From Epithemia pelagica (taxonomy: Eukaryota; Bacillariophyta; Bacillariophyceae; Surirellales; Surirellaceae): DNA of 64,000 nt. Of the stretch, positions 39,544 to 51,673 are shown piece by piece. Both the position numbers and the translations under genes were made by a program. Numbering within the stretch: the first letter of the stretch is position 1; each line of letters opens with the position of its first letter. The stretch spans positions 6,076,001-6,140,000 of the forward strand of contig OX337228.1 of assembly GCA_946965045.2 (NCBI GenBank). The letters run 5' to 3'. The notes under the pieces are model-generated. The model saw only the letters and a program-made list of their open reading frames with translations. It did no database searches and had not been told where the DNA came from.

Positions 39544-40653
39544 ATGACCAAGCCCTTGTTGGTTGAAAATGGAGGACCGAAACTTGATGATGACATGAAA
39601 GTTCAGCCATCAAATGTCATTGATGCTTTCTTTGCGAAGTACTTCCGTTCAAATCCAGAGTTTTTCAAACAGGCTGCCAAGTTTCTTCTATGCTTTCTGG
39701 GCTTGCAAGCTTCCTATTTAACATGGGGATACATGCAAGAACTCATAATGACTACGAAATTCAATGAGACTCCTCGGGTGCCCTCTGGAAAGTTTCCTTC
39801 TGCTGCTTTTTGTGTCTTTTCCAATCGATTCCTGGCCGTTTTGGTGGCAATGGTTGCTGTTCGTATCAAACATGGCGCTGTCTTTGCCAACAACAAGGCA
39901 CCCCTCTGGTCCTTCACACCTTGCGCACTTTCAAATACCATGAGTTCCTGGTCGCAGTACGCTTCTCTCAAGTACGTCTCATTTCCTGTTCAGACTGTGT
40001 TCAAGTCCTCCAAAATCATACCTGTCATGGTTATGGGAAAAGTGCTCAAAGGGACCGAATATCCAATTTCTCAATACTTTGAAGCTTTCCTAATCACCAT
40101 TGGAGTAGCTATCTTTTCGATTCTGAGCAAGTCTTCTGACAGAGACACTGAAACGGATCTTTTGGGATTGATCTTCTTGATCATGTATATTTCCTTCGAT
40201 AGTTTCACTTCTCAGTGGCAATCTCGAATTTATTCGCAATATGGAAAGGAAAACGTCGATCCATATCAAATGATGCTTGGTGTCAATGTTTCTGCCATTT
40301 TCATTACAACTGTCGGTCTCATTATCACCGGAGACTTCCCAATTGTGTTTGAGTTCTTGGCGGCAAACCCACTGGCCTTGCGATACAATATCATAACAGC
40401 GATTACTTCCGCCAGTGGACAGCTGTGCATCTTCTACACAATCAAGGAGTTTGGGCCTATCGTTTTTACGGTGATTATGACAACAAGACAAATGTTCTCT
40501 ATTTGCATTTCGGCCATTGTGTTTGGTCATTACATTTCTCTCAAAGCGGGATTGGGTGCAGTACTTGTGTTCGGTGTCTTGTTCTATCAGATACGTAACA
40601 AGTACAACGCGCGCATGCAAGGTAAGATGCAAAAGGGAGGTGGTGGTGCCTAG
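39544..40653 (+). CDS. PAPS (adenosine 3'-phospho-5'-phosphosulfate) transporter, SLC35B2-like
   Basis: 369 residues, single coding exon, about ten membrane spans. It matches the UAA/SLC35B nucleotide-sugar transporter family and specifically the PAPS transporters: FLGLQASYLTWGYMQELIMT, FSNRFLAVLVAMVAV, LSNTMSSWSQYASLKYVSFP, FKSSKIIPVMVMGKVL, YISFDSFTSQWQSRIYSQYG and ASGQLCIFYTIKEFGPIVFT, then VIMTTRQMFSI. It exchanges cytosolic PAPS into the Golgi/ER lumen for sulfotransferases. No retrieval signal is clear at the C-terminus (GKMQKGGGGA). The neighbour at 2839 encodes a lumenal sulfotransferase that would need this donor. It converges with NAA30, with 230 bases between. Confidence 0.88.
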   Translation: MTKPLLVENGGPKLDDDMKVQPSNVIDAFFAKYFRSNPEFFKQAAKFLLCFLGLQASYLTWGYMQELIMTTKFNETPRVPSGKFPSAAFCVFSNRFLAVLVAMVAVRIKHGAVFANNKAPLWSFTPCALSNTMSSWSQYASLKYVSFPVQTVFKSSKIIPVMVMGKVLKGTEYPISQYFEAFLITIGVAIFSILSKSSDRDTETDLLGLIFLIMYISFDSFTSQWQSRIYSQYGKENVDPYQMMLGVNVSAIFITTVGLIITGDFPIVFEFLAANPLALRYNIITAITSASGQLCIFYTIKEFGPIVFTVIMTTRQMFSICISAIVFGHYISLKAGLGAVLVFGVLFYQIRNKYNARMQGKMQKGGGGA

Positions 40654-40883
40654 TAGTCGATGGAGCACGTTTCTGGTGTAGCGATGAGAACGTGTACAGG
40701 TCCTCCATCGCCCCAAATGTAGTTGTGTCCATGCCACTCATAGAGCATAGCAGCATAATCCACCTTCATTTATAGATGTCTGCCTACCTATGTATTCCTA
40801 TTCAGAAATGGGAAATCGCATCACCCCTTGTCTCACATACTGACCGAAGATCGCCCGTCCACCGTCAGTCTTCGGCGTTTATG

Positions 40884-41889
40884 TCATGAGACCGCAGTCG
40901 TTTTCTGCGCATCTTGCGTAGCATCGGATGACGGCTCGTCTGGCACATCGAACCAAAGCCGCAATCGATACGCATCGTTCCAGTTCAAGTAATAACGCAC
41001 CAGCAATTCCTCTCGAATAAACCCAAAACACTCTTGATACAGTTTCTGGGCAGTAGTATTGGTAACTTCTGTTTCCAGTGTAGCTGACGTACAATTCAAA
41101 TTTTTCATGCGCTGCAATACCAATCGTACTAATGCTTTGCCGATTCCTCGACGGCGGTACGACTTCCGTACAGCTAGCATACCAATGTATCCAGTCCATT
41201 CAATATTATCCGTTCCCTCTCTGTCGTTTTCAATTCCACTGTCGACTTCTCCAGAGGAGGACTTCGCATCGCGGTGCGCCTCATTATCTTCCCCAGTTTG
41301 TTGAGTATCTTCATGTGATAGCTGTTCCAGTTTTTGCTGTAAATGTTGTTCTAATTGGGCCGATTCTTCTTCCGCATCGTTACTTGCTCCATCTTCATCT
41401 TCTCCGTCTTCTTCGGGCCGTGGCTGATTTTCGCGGTCCATTTTTCCAACGACGCATCCAATGGGTTCATCGGAATCTTCGACCACTGCCAAGATGCATA
41501 AATTTGGGAATCGATACAGAAAATATCGATAGGTGAAAACTACGTATCCCCAACGAATGAAATGAAACATGTGTATCAACAAAAAATGCATTATGGACAA
41601 TGGAGAAAGCAAAATAGAAAATAGACAGCAGTATCGTTCTGTTAGACAGATATTGAGCCTTGCTTGCTTCATCACGTCTCTTCAATGAGATTTTCGGAAT
41701 CGTTGAGGATGTCAAGTCGGCAGATCTCAAGTCCTTAGATACATACAACTCGGATCAACACCACTTACTCGAATACGGTTCCGACAAGTCGCGTCCCACT
41801 AAATCCATGACAGGCTCAAGTTGAGATTCGTCCACATAATCGACAAATCGGATTCCTGGTATCGAACAGCTTATGTCGGTGGTATCCAT
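40884..41889 (-). CDS. NAA30: NAA30-type N-alpha-acetyltransferase (NatC catalytic subunit)
   Basis: Exon 1 41889-41769, intron 41768-41540 (229 bases), exon 2 41539-40884; 258 residues. Exon 1 gives MDTTDISCSIPGIRFVDYV and ends DLSEPYS. The splice produces EPYSIFTYRYFLYRFPNLC, the conserved Mak3/NAA30 substrate-binding start. The acetyl-CoA loop is RKSYRRRGIGKALVR (RxxGxG/A, about 165). LETEVTNTTAQKLYQECFGF and VRYYLNWNDAYRLRLWF complete the GNAT fold. NatC acetylates N-terminal Met followed by hydrophobic residues co-translationally. A 75-residue acidic/Gln insertion (QPRPEEDGEDEDG..., QLEQHLQQKLEQL) sits between the strands before YIGMLAV; yeast and human NAA30 have only a short link there. 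Divergent from the methyltransferase gene, with 299 bases between. Confidence 0.88.
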
Positions 41890-42188
41890 TGCGATAGTGA
41901 CAATTGATCAAGTCTACGGGCTCTTCTCCTGAAAGCGACAAGTGCGTTCCGCCATTTTTTGGCATCCGCAAACTGATCCAACCATGGTTGGGATTTCGGT
42001 CCGTGACTAAAGGTAAGAAATGACTCGCTCCACTGGTTATGGGCCGCTGATTTCAGTCGCGTATAAAATGATGGAAAGATCTTCCATGATAAAACGAAAT
42101 AATGAGGCCATATAGAATGGGCCTTGTCCAACCATCAATCTAACGACAGAACCACTGTTTCCCAGCGCCGGAAAAGCAGCTCTCTGTG

Positions 42189-43168
42189 ATGTCGTTTGCT
42201 AGATATGCTGCTCGTGGAGGAGCAGTGGGTTTGGGGATTGGATTGTACGGTGCGTTCACTATCAATGGACAGAGCCAGAAGGATTTCCTCTTGGATTGCC
42301 ACTTGCCACTCATATACCACTTTGTTCAGGAATTACGACTTACTACTCCTATCATTTCTATAAGCGTAATAAACAATTGGATGAAAAGGCTTCCGAATCC
42401 GACAGTGCTCATTCCGCATCACTTGGGAATGATCATGGCAAAGCGGGAGGATGTTGTTGTGTAAGCTGCTACTTGCCAGAAGATCATCGCGCACAACAGT
42501 TCTCTCGCATCGCCAGTTGTTATGATTCAGCCATTGAAATGGATGAGTTCTACCTTGGCATCAACTTGCTGCGACGAATCTTGTTGAGGTGGCATGCTCA
42601 CGGCACTGTCTTGGAAGTGGGAGCAGGAACGGCGCGAAACATCTCCTACTACGATGCCTCTCAAGTTAAACGGGTCATTATGGTCGATGCATCTCAGACT
42701 ATGCTACAACAAGCACAAGAGAAAGTTACCGCCCTTCAAAAAAGCGCGTCAATGTATAGATCGTCAAAACTCCCCGTCTTTGCTCTGAAGCAAGGCAATT
42801 CAGCTTCCATGCCGTTTTGTCCAAGTGGATCATTTGATACAGTTGTCGATACTTTCGGACTTTGTAGCTATGATGATCCGGCGGCTGTTCTTCGCGAAAT
42901 GGTACGTGTATGCAATCCAAACGGAGGGAAAATATTGCTTCTGGAACATGGTCGATCCAAAACATGGAAGTGGATCAATGATCTGTTGGACAAGTACCAA
43001 GAAGATCATGCAAGGAAATGGGGCTGTATCTGGAACCGAGACTTGGACGAGTTGCTCGCCAACGTGAATGACGTTATGGACGTTGAGATTTTGAGCACCT
43101 ATCATTTTGGTACCACCTACTATGTCGTTTGTCAACCCCGAAAAACGACAGAAGCAACTCAGCCATAG
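42189..43168 (+). CDS. OMS1-like class I SAM methyltransferase
   Basis: Exon 1 42189-42249, intron 42250-42329 (80 bases), exon 2 42330-43168; 299 residues. The N-terminus (MSFARYAARGGAVGLGIGLY) is basic/hydrophobic and could be a mitochondrial presequence or anchor. A CCCVSC cluster and then FSRIASCYDSAIEMDEFYLG lead into motif I VLEVGAGTARNISYY (about 113). VIMVDASQTML (motif II), FDTVVDTFGLCSYDDP (motif IV) and GGKILLLEHGRS follow. The FxxIAxxYDxxI entry and GTARNI version of motif I are typical of the OMS1/METTL7-like group, which sits in mitochondrial or lipid membranes. The substrate is unknown. Confidence 0.8.
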
Positions 43169-43354
43169 AGAGCACGCGGACCGCCCGAGCATCGCTCTAA
43201 GAAAAATGACGTCTGTGCAATACAAAGAATGCACGAGCGATTTACCTATCAGTAGCAACTTTTATTTTTACAATGCTGCGGATATTAATTGCGGAACATG
43301 CCAATCTCTGGCATACCATAATAACAGGAGTACTTCGCTTCTCCAGTGGCCATG

Positions 43355-46107
43355 TCAAGGCATGTGAAACGGTCCAAGTTCCTGGCGGAAACGGAGTCGT
43401 TCTTGTTGTTGGGACCACTCCTGTTGCCGCTGCCGATATTGTTCTTGCCGTAGCTGTCGTAGACGTTCCGCTAGATCTACTGGTTGAACAATCACGGCCT
43501 TTTCTTGCCGATTGCGCAATACGCGAATAATCAAATCCTTCCCCACGGGAGCTTTGTCTATCAATCGTCGAGCATCATCTGATGAATGAACCTTTATCCC
43601 TCCAATCTCAAGGATAACATCGTGCATCCTGAGTCCACCAACTTCTGCTGGTGTCTCGGGAAAAACTTTGTGGACCATTGCACCGTGCACTTCTGGTATT
43701 TCGTGTGGTGGGTGTTGCTCAGTTTCCTTCTCAGCGTTTTCGTTCAACAGTGATTCAATTTGTTGTTGATGCCCACTGTTATGATTCATGTTGTTCTGCT
43801 GTTTCGCCCAGTCGGGTGTACATGTCGTCAGCGATATTCCCAAGTATCCATGATGGACTTCTTGCCCTCTTGCAAGATCGTACATGATTTCTCTCACTCG
43901 GTTGATTGGTATTGCGAATGACGTCCCTTCCATATGTGCACGAATTGCTGCATTCACACCAACCACCTGCCCTGTTTCCACATCAACAAGGGGTCCACCC
44001 GAATTTCCTGGATTGATAGCTGTGACGCGTAAATGAACAATAAGACAGACAAGGCCGAATATACCTTGTAACACATAGGTGACAGCTCGAAACCAGACTT
44101 ACCAGCGTCCGTTTGAATGTAATCAACCTTTTTGTGTGGAATCCCAACCACAGCAGAGGATCTTTCTAATCCTGAAACAATACCCATTGTGACCGTATTA
44201 TCCAATCCACCAGGGCTCCCTACAGCAATGACAAGCTTGCCCACCTCCAAATTGTCACTATCCCCGAGGTCTGCCACAGGCAAATCTTCAATCTTGTCCG
44301 AAATGGTTGGAGAATCACCCAAATCTGCATTACTATCCGAAAGCGACGATGAGGACGAAGCAGGTAGAATTTTCAAGACGGCTATGTCCGTAATTTCATC
44401 GGATCCACATACTCTCGCTGTGTAGACTCTACCATCCGTCAGGGTCACAGTGACCTTTGTGGCATCTTCTACGACATGTGCATTTGTCAGCACAAGGCCA
44501 TCGGATGAGATGATCAAACCAGACCCTTGGCCTTGCTGGATGACGGGTGGCGGTTCGGCAGCCATGGATGGACCACCGGGATGGGATTGAATGCTGGGTG
44601 GGAACGGCGACATCAGCGATGATCCAGACACGTGCGACTCTGTATCAATTCGAGTCACTGAGGGTCCCACTTTCTCAACAGCTTCAGTAACAAAGCCTAA
44701 TGCCATTTGTCGCCTTTCTTGCAGAGGCATTGAAGCCGAGGATGATGGCTGGCGTGAGTATCCTGAGTTCGGAGCTTCTAAGATGATTGGTGATCCTCTG
44801 GCCTTGGTTTCCTCCCGCATTCCTCTCGATTCATCGCTTGGTTGTTGTTTCTCCGCCAGATTCTCACCTGAAGAAAGGGATGGTGAATTTTTGTCAGTGG
44901 TAATGGGTATCGAGTCGGCTGTAGAAGAGGACGTCATGGGGTTCTGTTGTGAGGGAACAATGCGTTCAACATATCGATCGGGTCGATGATGATACTGGTA
45001 AGATGAAGACAGAGACGAGGAGGGCAACATGAACTGGTCTAAACTCAACGTTTGTGCACTGACAATCAGAGCGATACACAGTGCACAGAGACTGCGTAAA
45101 ATGCGACCTGTTGCAAAAGAAAGCCCAAGTCGATGCCATACTCTTGACCAGAAACGTCGTTTTTGCTGTGGTGGACGCTCACTGGGGACATTGACAGCTG
45201 CTACAGCGGTGTCTTCAGACGATGATGATACCAGATCTTTCTCTGAGGTTTCATTATCAGTTGGCTGTGGCTTTTTCTGCTTGTTCGATTTCTCACTGTC
45301 GGAACTTGTGGCTCTCTCCGTTGTCTCTTGGTTTTCCAGTTTCGTTTCATTGGTATGTATGACCTGTAAAGCTTCAGAATCATCTGGATCCACCGAAGAT
45401 GGTCTACTTTGATCTTGGCTCTCCTCGTCATTATCCTGATCATGTTGATCGTCCTGATTGGGAGAATTTGCCAACCCTAGCGCACCTCTTGAACTTGGTC
45501 GCCGTTGCTGATGAAACAAAGGCGAAACCAACGCAGCAACTGGGTATTGTGTCGAAATATTCGTGGAAGAGGACAAAGAATGAAGTGATGTATTGTCGGA
45601 ATGGATCCTGCCCGCCGAAGACGACGACTGATCCTCCTGTTGTTGGCAAAAAAGGAAGCCATTGGGGCCTCCGACACGGCGTATGTTGTGTTTTCGAGGG
45701 GAAAAGGCCAGTAGTCCTAGAGTTCTTGTTTTGTGGTAAGGCAAACGTCCATCGAATGAAATAACCTGGAAAGAAGACACATATAACCCACCAATGGAGT
45801 GCTCTCTCTCAGGAAATGACGAGAACACCATGGTGATGGTCAGAGCCAAAACCAGCGTCCAAGACGTCCATCGATCTTGCGAAAACCGCCCCGTCGGACT
45901 ACAACAGCCAAAAGTCTTCTTCGTGTGTTTCCGAGATTCAATCATCTTCTTTCTATGAACAATGTGGCCAGATATAATGCTCTGATTGATGAACGAAAGA
46001 CTATCTTGGACATGATGTCCTGTTGTCATCGTCATGGAGATATGAGAGTGCGGATTCTTTGTCGGAGTGCATCTAATCGCACATAGATCGCGTTGGTGTT
46101 CGTTCAT
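43355..46107 (-). CDS. HtrA/Deg serine protease with PDZ domain
   Basis: Exon 1 46107-44103, intron 44102-44020 (83 bases), exon 2 44019-43355; 889 residues. A long N-terminal region (1 to about 500) holds two hydrophobic segments (WTLVLALTITMVFSSF, about 83-100, and LRSLCALCIALIVSAQ, about 337-352) and Ser-rich disorder. The trypsin-like domain follows with the full triad: TNAHVV (His about 544), DIAVLK (Asp about 574) and, after the splice, GNSGGP (Ser about 675). Then comes a PDZ domain (GAMVHKVFPETPAEVGGLRM) and a Gln/Arg-rich coiled tail. Deg/HtrA proteases degrade or refold damaged proteins in plastids, mitochondria or periplasm-like spaces. The long leader suggests organelle targeting, but which organelle is not clear. 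Confidence 0.87.
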
Positions 46108-47952
46108 ATGTCTACCCTGCCTACCTTTTTTTTTCCTGCCTTGGAGTATCTTACTATTAGGAGTAGAACAATAGACTCTACCTCCGTAGCTAGCACTCTA
46201 ACCCATGGATGGAGCCTCTCAACACCCAACGAATCAATGTTTCACCATGTCTGCTGAAAGGATGATTGGCATCCCTGGAGCAAGTGTTCTGCCATCTGCC
46301 ATGGCAACAAGGTAGCGACGAGAGACGCTTACCGAAACGAATTGCACCGCCAAGAGACACAAGCAACGCTGTTTACGAGAATCTGTCAAAGAGACAAGAG
46401 ACATCTACGAAAATGAACGAAACTGTACCCTTGGATTGAAATAATGACCATGAACAAAGACTAATGGAACGACAACAAAAGCTGCTGAACTATCATCCTT
46501 TGCTTCAACAAAAGCACGAACTCAATGACTTCTATTCCACGACTTGGTGATTGTGTCCAGAGTCCAGAAGCTTTGTGGTTGGCGGTTGGCGGTTGGCGCT
46601 GTGTTTGTGACCGTATTCGCCGGGGCTGCTGGAAGGTGGTTACCGTTTACCATTACCAATTCCCAGGTCTCAAGTCTTCGAAGTCGATCGTCGCAATTCG
46701 GTCACTTCGGCTCTCTATCTCTGCAGCTGGCCATTCGTCTCCGAGGACAAACACAAGATGAGAAGAGTGTCGAATCTATATGTATTGAAGAATCTTCCCG
46801 AATCGTGGACAGGCAAAATTCCTAGATTGACGTCATGGTCTCTCGATCAAAGGCTTTCGGACGATTTATGTCCACGGCTATCAACGTGGGATTCGACCAC
46901 GTTCCTCGAGACTTCTACAAAGAATGATCCTGGACATTGATTGGAACTTTTTTCAAAGCCTTCGGTTTCTGGTCGCGTAGACACGTCATAAATTGTCTCC
47001 ACACGTAACCTTAAATAGGACTTAACCCACTTTGGAAATGAATGGACTGACACGAGCTGACATACTTGACCTTTCGGAGATGAGCGATTTGATTGGTCGA
47101 GAGAAACGTCAGTCTCGAAAACGCAAAGGAGCTGTGCTGGCTTGGTGTGGTCCGCGGCTACAGAAAATTGTTGGCTTTTTCGCGTTGTGGAATGCCTCAT
47201 AACCATCACATCACACGGTTCGGTATTTAGAAAGGCCTCAAAAAGAGATTCAGAGCAACGGGGGAAGGATTGGTTGGTATAGGTTATCGAATCCTATGAA
47301 TACACTTCTAATCCATCACATCATCCGCACTTCACCATAACCATCATCTCCACCACAATCACCACCAGCACAGCATCACAACAATTCCACCCACTCTCCG
47401 CTCCCTCCTCCGCTTCAAAGTAAGGAACACTTTTTCGTCGCCCGGTGATTTTTGTGGCATGTGCGTAGAACAGTACTAGGATTGTACGGAGCCATCAACC
47501 GAAAGATCCAAATGGATTCCTTCATCATGAAATGGATCAAAACCCTCTTGCGCTCAAAACAAAATCAACCTATTGTCATGAATATGTGGACGGGCTTATG
47601 CGTCTGGACTCCACTGTTATAGAGTTCTGAGTGAGATAGATAAGAATCTTGTGCAATTGCACAAAACTGTGATGGGGATCTTAGACGATGCGAACTTTAT
47701 GAGCCCTGCAACCATGGTCACGCCTTCTCTTGATGTTTCTCAACAAAATTTCTTCTTTTTACATCTCTCTATTTACAGATCCAACGACCACGACAAACAA
47801 AATCATCAAACCAAGAGCCACTGCACAAACACATACTCATTAGCACAAAACAACACTCTCTCCACCCATTCTTTCTAGCGAGGTTTACGAAAACTTCAGA
47901 AAATCACTTGTGAACATTATATCCACCACTCATCAGACCGAAAGTTAGAATC
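46108..47952. promoter_or_regulatory. 1.85 kb intergenic / leader region upstream of the bZIP gene
   Basis: No supported coding sequence. Open frames at 46525-46825 (+) and 46847-47209 (-) lack any family features. 47320-47900 is rich in CACCA/ACAA repeats and looks like a long 5' untranslated leader of the bZIP gene. Confidence 0.45.
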
Positions 47953-50037
47953 ATGTCTACTACCGAATGGCCTGCAGAAGAAGCACAACCTGTTTCGTTG
48001 CCTAGTATGGTATCATCATCAGATCTCTTTGACGGCGAACTGTTTGGGGACGAACTCATTGACATTTACAACAGCTCTGTAGAAGATGGCGCCGACATTC
48101 AAGGTGAGTGTACGCGCTAGATTGCGCTTCAGTTTTGGAGGTGCGAAATCTCATTGGTATGTTGTTCTACAGGCATTGCCACCCTCGAACCACCCACCGC
48201 CAAGACAAGCGATGTGACTTTGAATCACCCAGGAGCTCTCATCCAAGATCACCCCGATGCGGGCGCTGAGATCGCAGCTACTGTCGCCGCTCTTGATGAT
48301 GGCCTTGGTGCATTCCGTCCCTCGACCTCTTTTAACGACTTGACGAACTTGATTCAAAACCAAGGGGAAGTTGAATCGTCTGCTGTTGCCCCGTCGGAGG
48401 TTCCGGACAAACAAGATGAAGCCCCAGCCGCGAAAGCTACCAAGAAACGACCGGCCCCTCCTTCCAGTGCATGTCCACCACCGAAACAAAAATGCACTCA
48501 GCGCGCGAGACGCCAAACATCCACCAAGAAGCAAAGTACAATGCCGCAGACCAAGAAAACTGGTGTTGTTCCAGTTGAAAACAACACCACAGTTCCTGGT
48601 ACCACTGCGCCAGTTGTCGTCACCCCATCAGGTACAGCTGGGGAGGAAGCAGCAGCAACGGCTGCCGCAGCTGCGGTTGCGGCTTCTCTCCCTTCTCTGC
48701 CGGAAATTAGCGACCCAGCTGTTGTAAGCTCTGCTCCACTTCCCGAAGCCGAATCAAAACCAGAGACAAACAAGCAACCCGATGCCTCGGCATCTGGATC
48801 ATCCACAGGTCCATCAGATTCTCAGTTCAAGTCGATTGCTCAACAAGCTGTTTCAAACTTGATCATGAATGCTGCTGGATCTGGACAAGGAACCTCAAAT
48901 GCCAAATCTACCAGCACCATTCCAAAAGACGATTCCTCTGATGACGAAAGCAAGTCCAAGGTTGACACGAGTACTGCACACATCAAGGCGTTGACTGGTA
49001 ATAACTGGGTAGCTGCTTGCACTGGAAGTGCCCCAAGTGCGCCGTCAGCCCCACAACCTCCGGTTGACACGAAGAGCAACAACAATAACAATAACCGTGT
49101 GCGCCGTCAGAACCTCACTCCCGATGAACGCGCCCGACAAAACCGAGATCGCAATCGTGAGCACGCTCGCAACACGCGACTCCGGAAAAAGGCGTACGTA
49201 GAAGAACTCAAGCGCACCCTCACAGAACTCGTTGCCCAGAGGGACGCTGTGGATCTTGAGAAACGACAAGCTGCCCAGCGCGAGGTTGAACAGCGTGAAG
49301 TCCGATTCCGTGTTATGGAGGAGTTCATCAAGCTTCGTGGCCGAAACGAACCAAACTTTGCTCGATGGGCTGCGATTCTCGAAGATGGGTTCACCTTGAC
49401 TGTTCCGGTTTCTTCTTTTTGCAAGAAGGTAGTTGGTGGCGAGCTTTATGAGTTTGAACAGAAGTTGAACTCTGTTGAGACTGTCATGGCCGAATCAACC
49501 TCTTTTTCGGAATTTTTGCAAACACTGGGGGTTGATGGCTCAGGAGCTGTCACCATGAACGTAGTTTGTGATCGTCAAAATTTTTTCATGGACGGGTGTA
49601 ACGCAATGCTTGAGTGGTCAGCGGTATCTGCTGGAGGGAAATCTCAAGTGCGGATGAAAGGCCTCGTGAGAGGATCTTTCAGTCCTGCGTCCAACAAGCT
49701 CGTTTCTGCATCGATTTCGTACGATTGTGGAGCCATCGCGGCCCAAGTCCAGCACAAAGGCTCATCTTCTTCAGGTGAGGAGATTGATGTCGCTGCCGCT
49801 CAAGCAGACGCAATCTTGGACTCTCTGAAGATTGATGATGTACATTTGAACGTTGTCGTTCCATCGGATGTCTCGGTTGTGATTCCTTCGAACTCATCTG
49901 CGTCTGTCATCACCGAGAAAGGTGCCGAGTCATCTGACGAATACTCCACGGATCATCATGGCGAGACAGGTTCAAAGATGTGCTCTTCGGGTGATACCTT
50001 GGGAATGACCACTCGTCGTGTCCATCGCCGTGACTAA
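47953..50037 (+). CDS. Stramenopile-type bZIP transcription factor
   Basis: Exon 1 47953-48103, intron 48104-48172 (69 bases), exon 2 48173-50037; 671 residues. Exon 1 is acidic (SSDLFDGELFGDELIDIYN), like an activation segment. Long Ala/Pro/Ser/Thr-rich disorder follows. The basic region RARQNRDRNREHARNTRLRK (about 363-385) and a short leucine zipper (AYVEELKRTLTELVAQRD) bind DNA. Directly after it is a folded domain beginning FARWAAILEDGFTLTVPVSS, seen in a large family of oomycete/diatom bZIP proteins (NTF2- or PAS-like; from memory). This combination argues for a stramenopile host. It acts in the nucleus; its targets and signal are unknown. The C-terminus is Ser/Glu-rich. Confidence 0.85.
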
Positions 50038-50340
50038 GATATTCATGACTGCATGGTGCTTTACATATGTATGCTTCACCACACGCATCTCTATATGAAA
50101 GCTCTTTTCATTTTTAGCAACAAGATGCATAGCCACACCACTTCACTGGTTTTCATATTGCTCAGTTGCCACTCTTGGTCTTTGAAAGGGAAAAAGACCA
50201 TATAACCACATTTTATGCTACAATAACCACTTGTTTCCTATAAAAAGTGATCGACTAGTACATCGAATGAGTTCTCGTTTTACAATGGAAATTATTGAAC
50301 ACTATACTGTCCAAAACCAAATGAGTTGAGACTCATGTCA
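50038..50340. other. Convergent 3' intergenic region
   Basis: 300 bases between the stops of the bZIP and PP1-inhibitor genes, AT-rich, probably the two 3' untranslated regions. Confidence 0.5.
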
Positions 50341-50724
50341 TTATGCATGGAAGCGTTGAAAATCAGGGATATCGTCTTTCTTCTTTGGTCGTGCAATTCG
50401 TCTACGACCCGTACTTTTTGCTCCGTCGTCGTCCTCTTCGTCAGATGAATCTGTACTGCTCTCGTCAAATGCGCGTTGTTTATGGAAGATGCAGCAGCGT
50501 TTGCTGGATTTCCTTCCCATGCCTTCGTTATCGACAACACTTTCGTCCCATCTTACACCCGGATGATTTCGAAGAGTTAATCTCAAAACTTGATCTGAAC
50601 CAGCATCCGTCGGCTGTGCATTTGTCATGGTCATTGTGGCCGAGGGAGTTTCGGTAGCAGCACCGCTGCCTCTTGCCGCAACGGCCTGTCCAGCCCTGCT
50701 ACTTGTCTCATTATTTGTAGTCAT
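50341..50724 (-). CDS. PPP1R11: Protein phosphatase 1 inhibitor-3 (PPP1R11/Ypi1)
   Basis: 127 residues, single exon. The core [42 protein letters not shown], then [12 protein letters not shown], closely follows human PPP1R11 (KVEW...[35 protein letters not shown]). The RVxF-type docking site (GVRW) and the CC-I-x-H/E-K segment that contact PP1 are both present. These small disordered proteins inhibit or target PP1, mainly in the nucleus. The N-terminal Ala/Thr-rich part and the basic end ([21 protein letters not shown]) are variable in the family. Confidence 0.9.
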   Translation of the reverse strand: MTTNNETSSRAGQAVAARGSGAATETPSATMTMTNAQPTDAGSDQVLRLTLRNHPGVRWDESVVDNEGMGRKSSKRCCIFHKQRAFDESSTDSSDEEDDDGAKSTGRRRIARPKKKDDIPDFQRFHA

Positions 50725-51673
50725 TTTCGTTCAAGATTATTTCTGTCCTAGTGATCAGACCCGCAAGGTAACAAACCAACAACAACGATTGCCAAAGGTT
50801 CTATTCGTATTTCAAATAATGTTTTCCACCATGGTTTCCTCTTGGGAATGAATTGGTTAGCGAAGTTCTTGTTGCCATCACTCCTTAGATGACTGAATTC
50901 ATATGGTCATATAAATATTGTTTTGAGATTCTTTGTGAAGCGAGGGAGAGTATAACGCCAAGCGGTGAGTCCGAGTCACGCGTGATTCTGAATGCACGAT
51001 GTGCTTTCATAAGCGAGACTGCGGCGCGCCGCGGGTATTATCGACCTTGTTTGTATTGAAGTGGGTGCTGGGTTGTACGCCAGGCGCTCATAAGCCTGCA
51101 CGTCCCAGGTCCCAGATCGCAGCTTCAAGGCACCCAAGCTGAACTCACGAAAGTTCGAAACGAGGTGGCAAAACGAATCGCCGTCAGCGACTTTTGTTAG
51201 AAGCAATTGGAGAATTCGAAAACGGAACGACCAAAGAATCCCATGCCGATTAAGGGCTCCTACGACCACCGCCAAGCTTACACTGTTGCTATGTCCGTTA
51301 TGACGCTGGGGAGAAGGATGATGGTCATGGTAGGAAGCTTGGTGTTACCTTGGCAACTTTTGTAAGCAGTATCCTCCTAACACAGAGTAAATTATAATCC
51401 TCGCATTTCATTTGATACTAGAATCTAGAACAAGAATAGACTGAGTTCTCAACGATCGATAGTCTGGAGTACTGTTTGGTTGAACAACGGGGGCGATGAC
51501 CACTGTGATGAATGTCTACTCCATAGCTCTAGCCTTGGACACAATAGGCTCTTTTCTACGTTTGAGCCCATATCATAGTCAATTTCCTACTCCTACTGTA
51601 GTATTAGTAGGTAATAGCTTTGACAACCTGTAACCTGTAAATGTAATACAAATGAGCAGGGGTTCTTCAAAGC
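50725..51673. other. Intergenic, about 950 bases
   Basis: No supported gene. Contains a perfect 12-bp palindrome GCGGCGCGCCGC (51022-51033) in a locally GC-rich patch; the rest is unremarkable. Confidence 0.5.

Noticed and set aside
46525-47209. Overlapping frames in the 1.85 kb intergenic region
   Set aside because: Three overlapping frames in different phases and no recognisable motif; likely leader or non-coding DNA.
50900-51150. Possible tRNA or other structured RNA in the GC-rich patch
   Set aside because: No T-loop GTTCGA or matching acceptor arms could be found; only a short palindrome remains.
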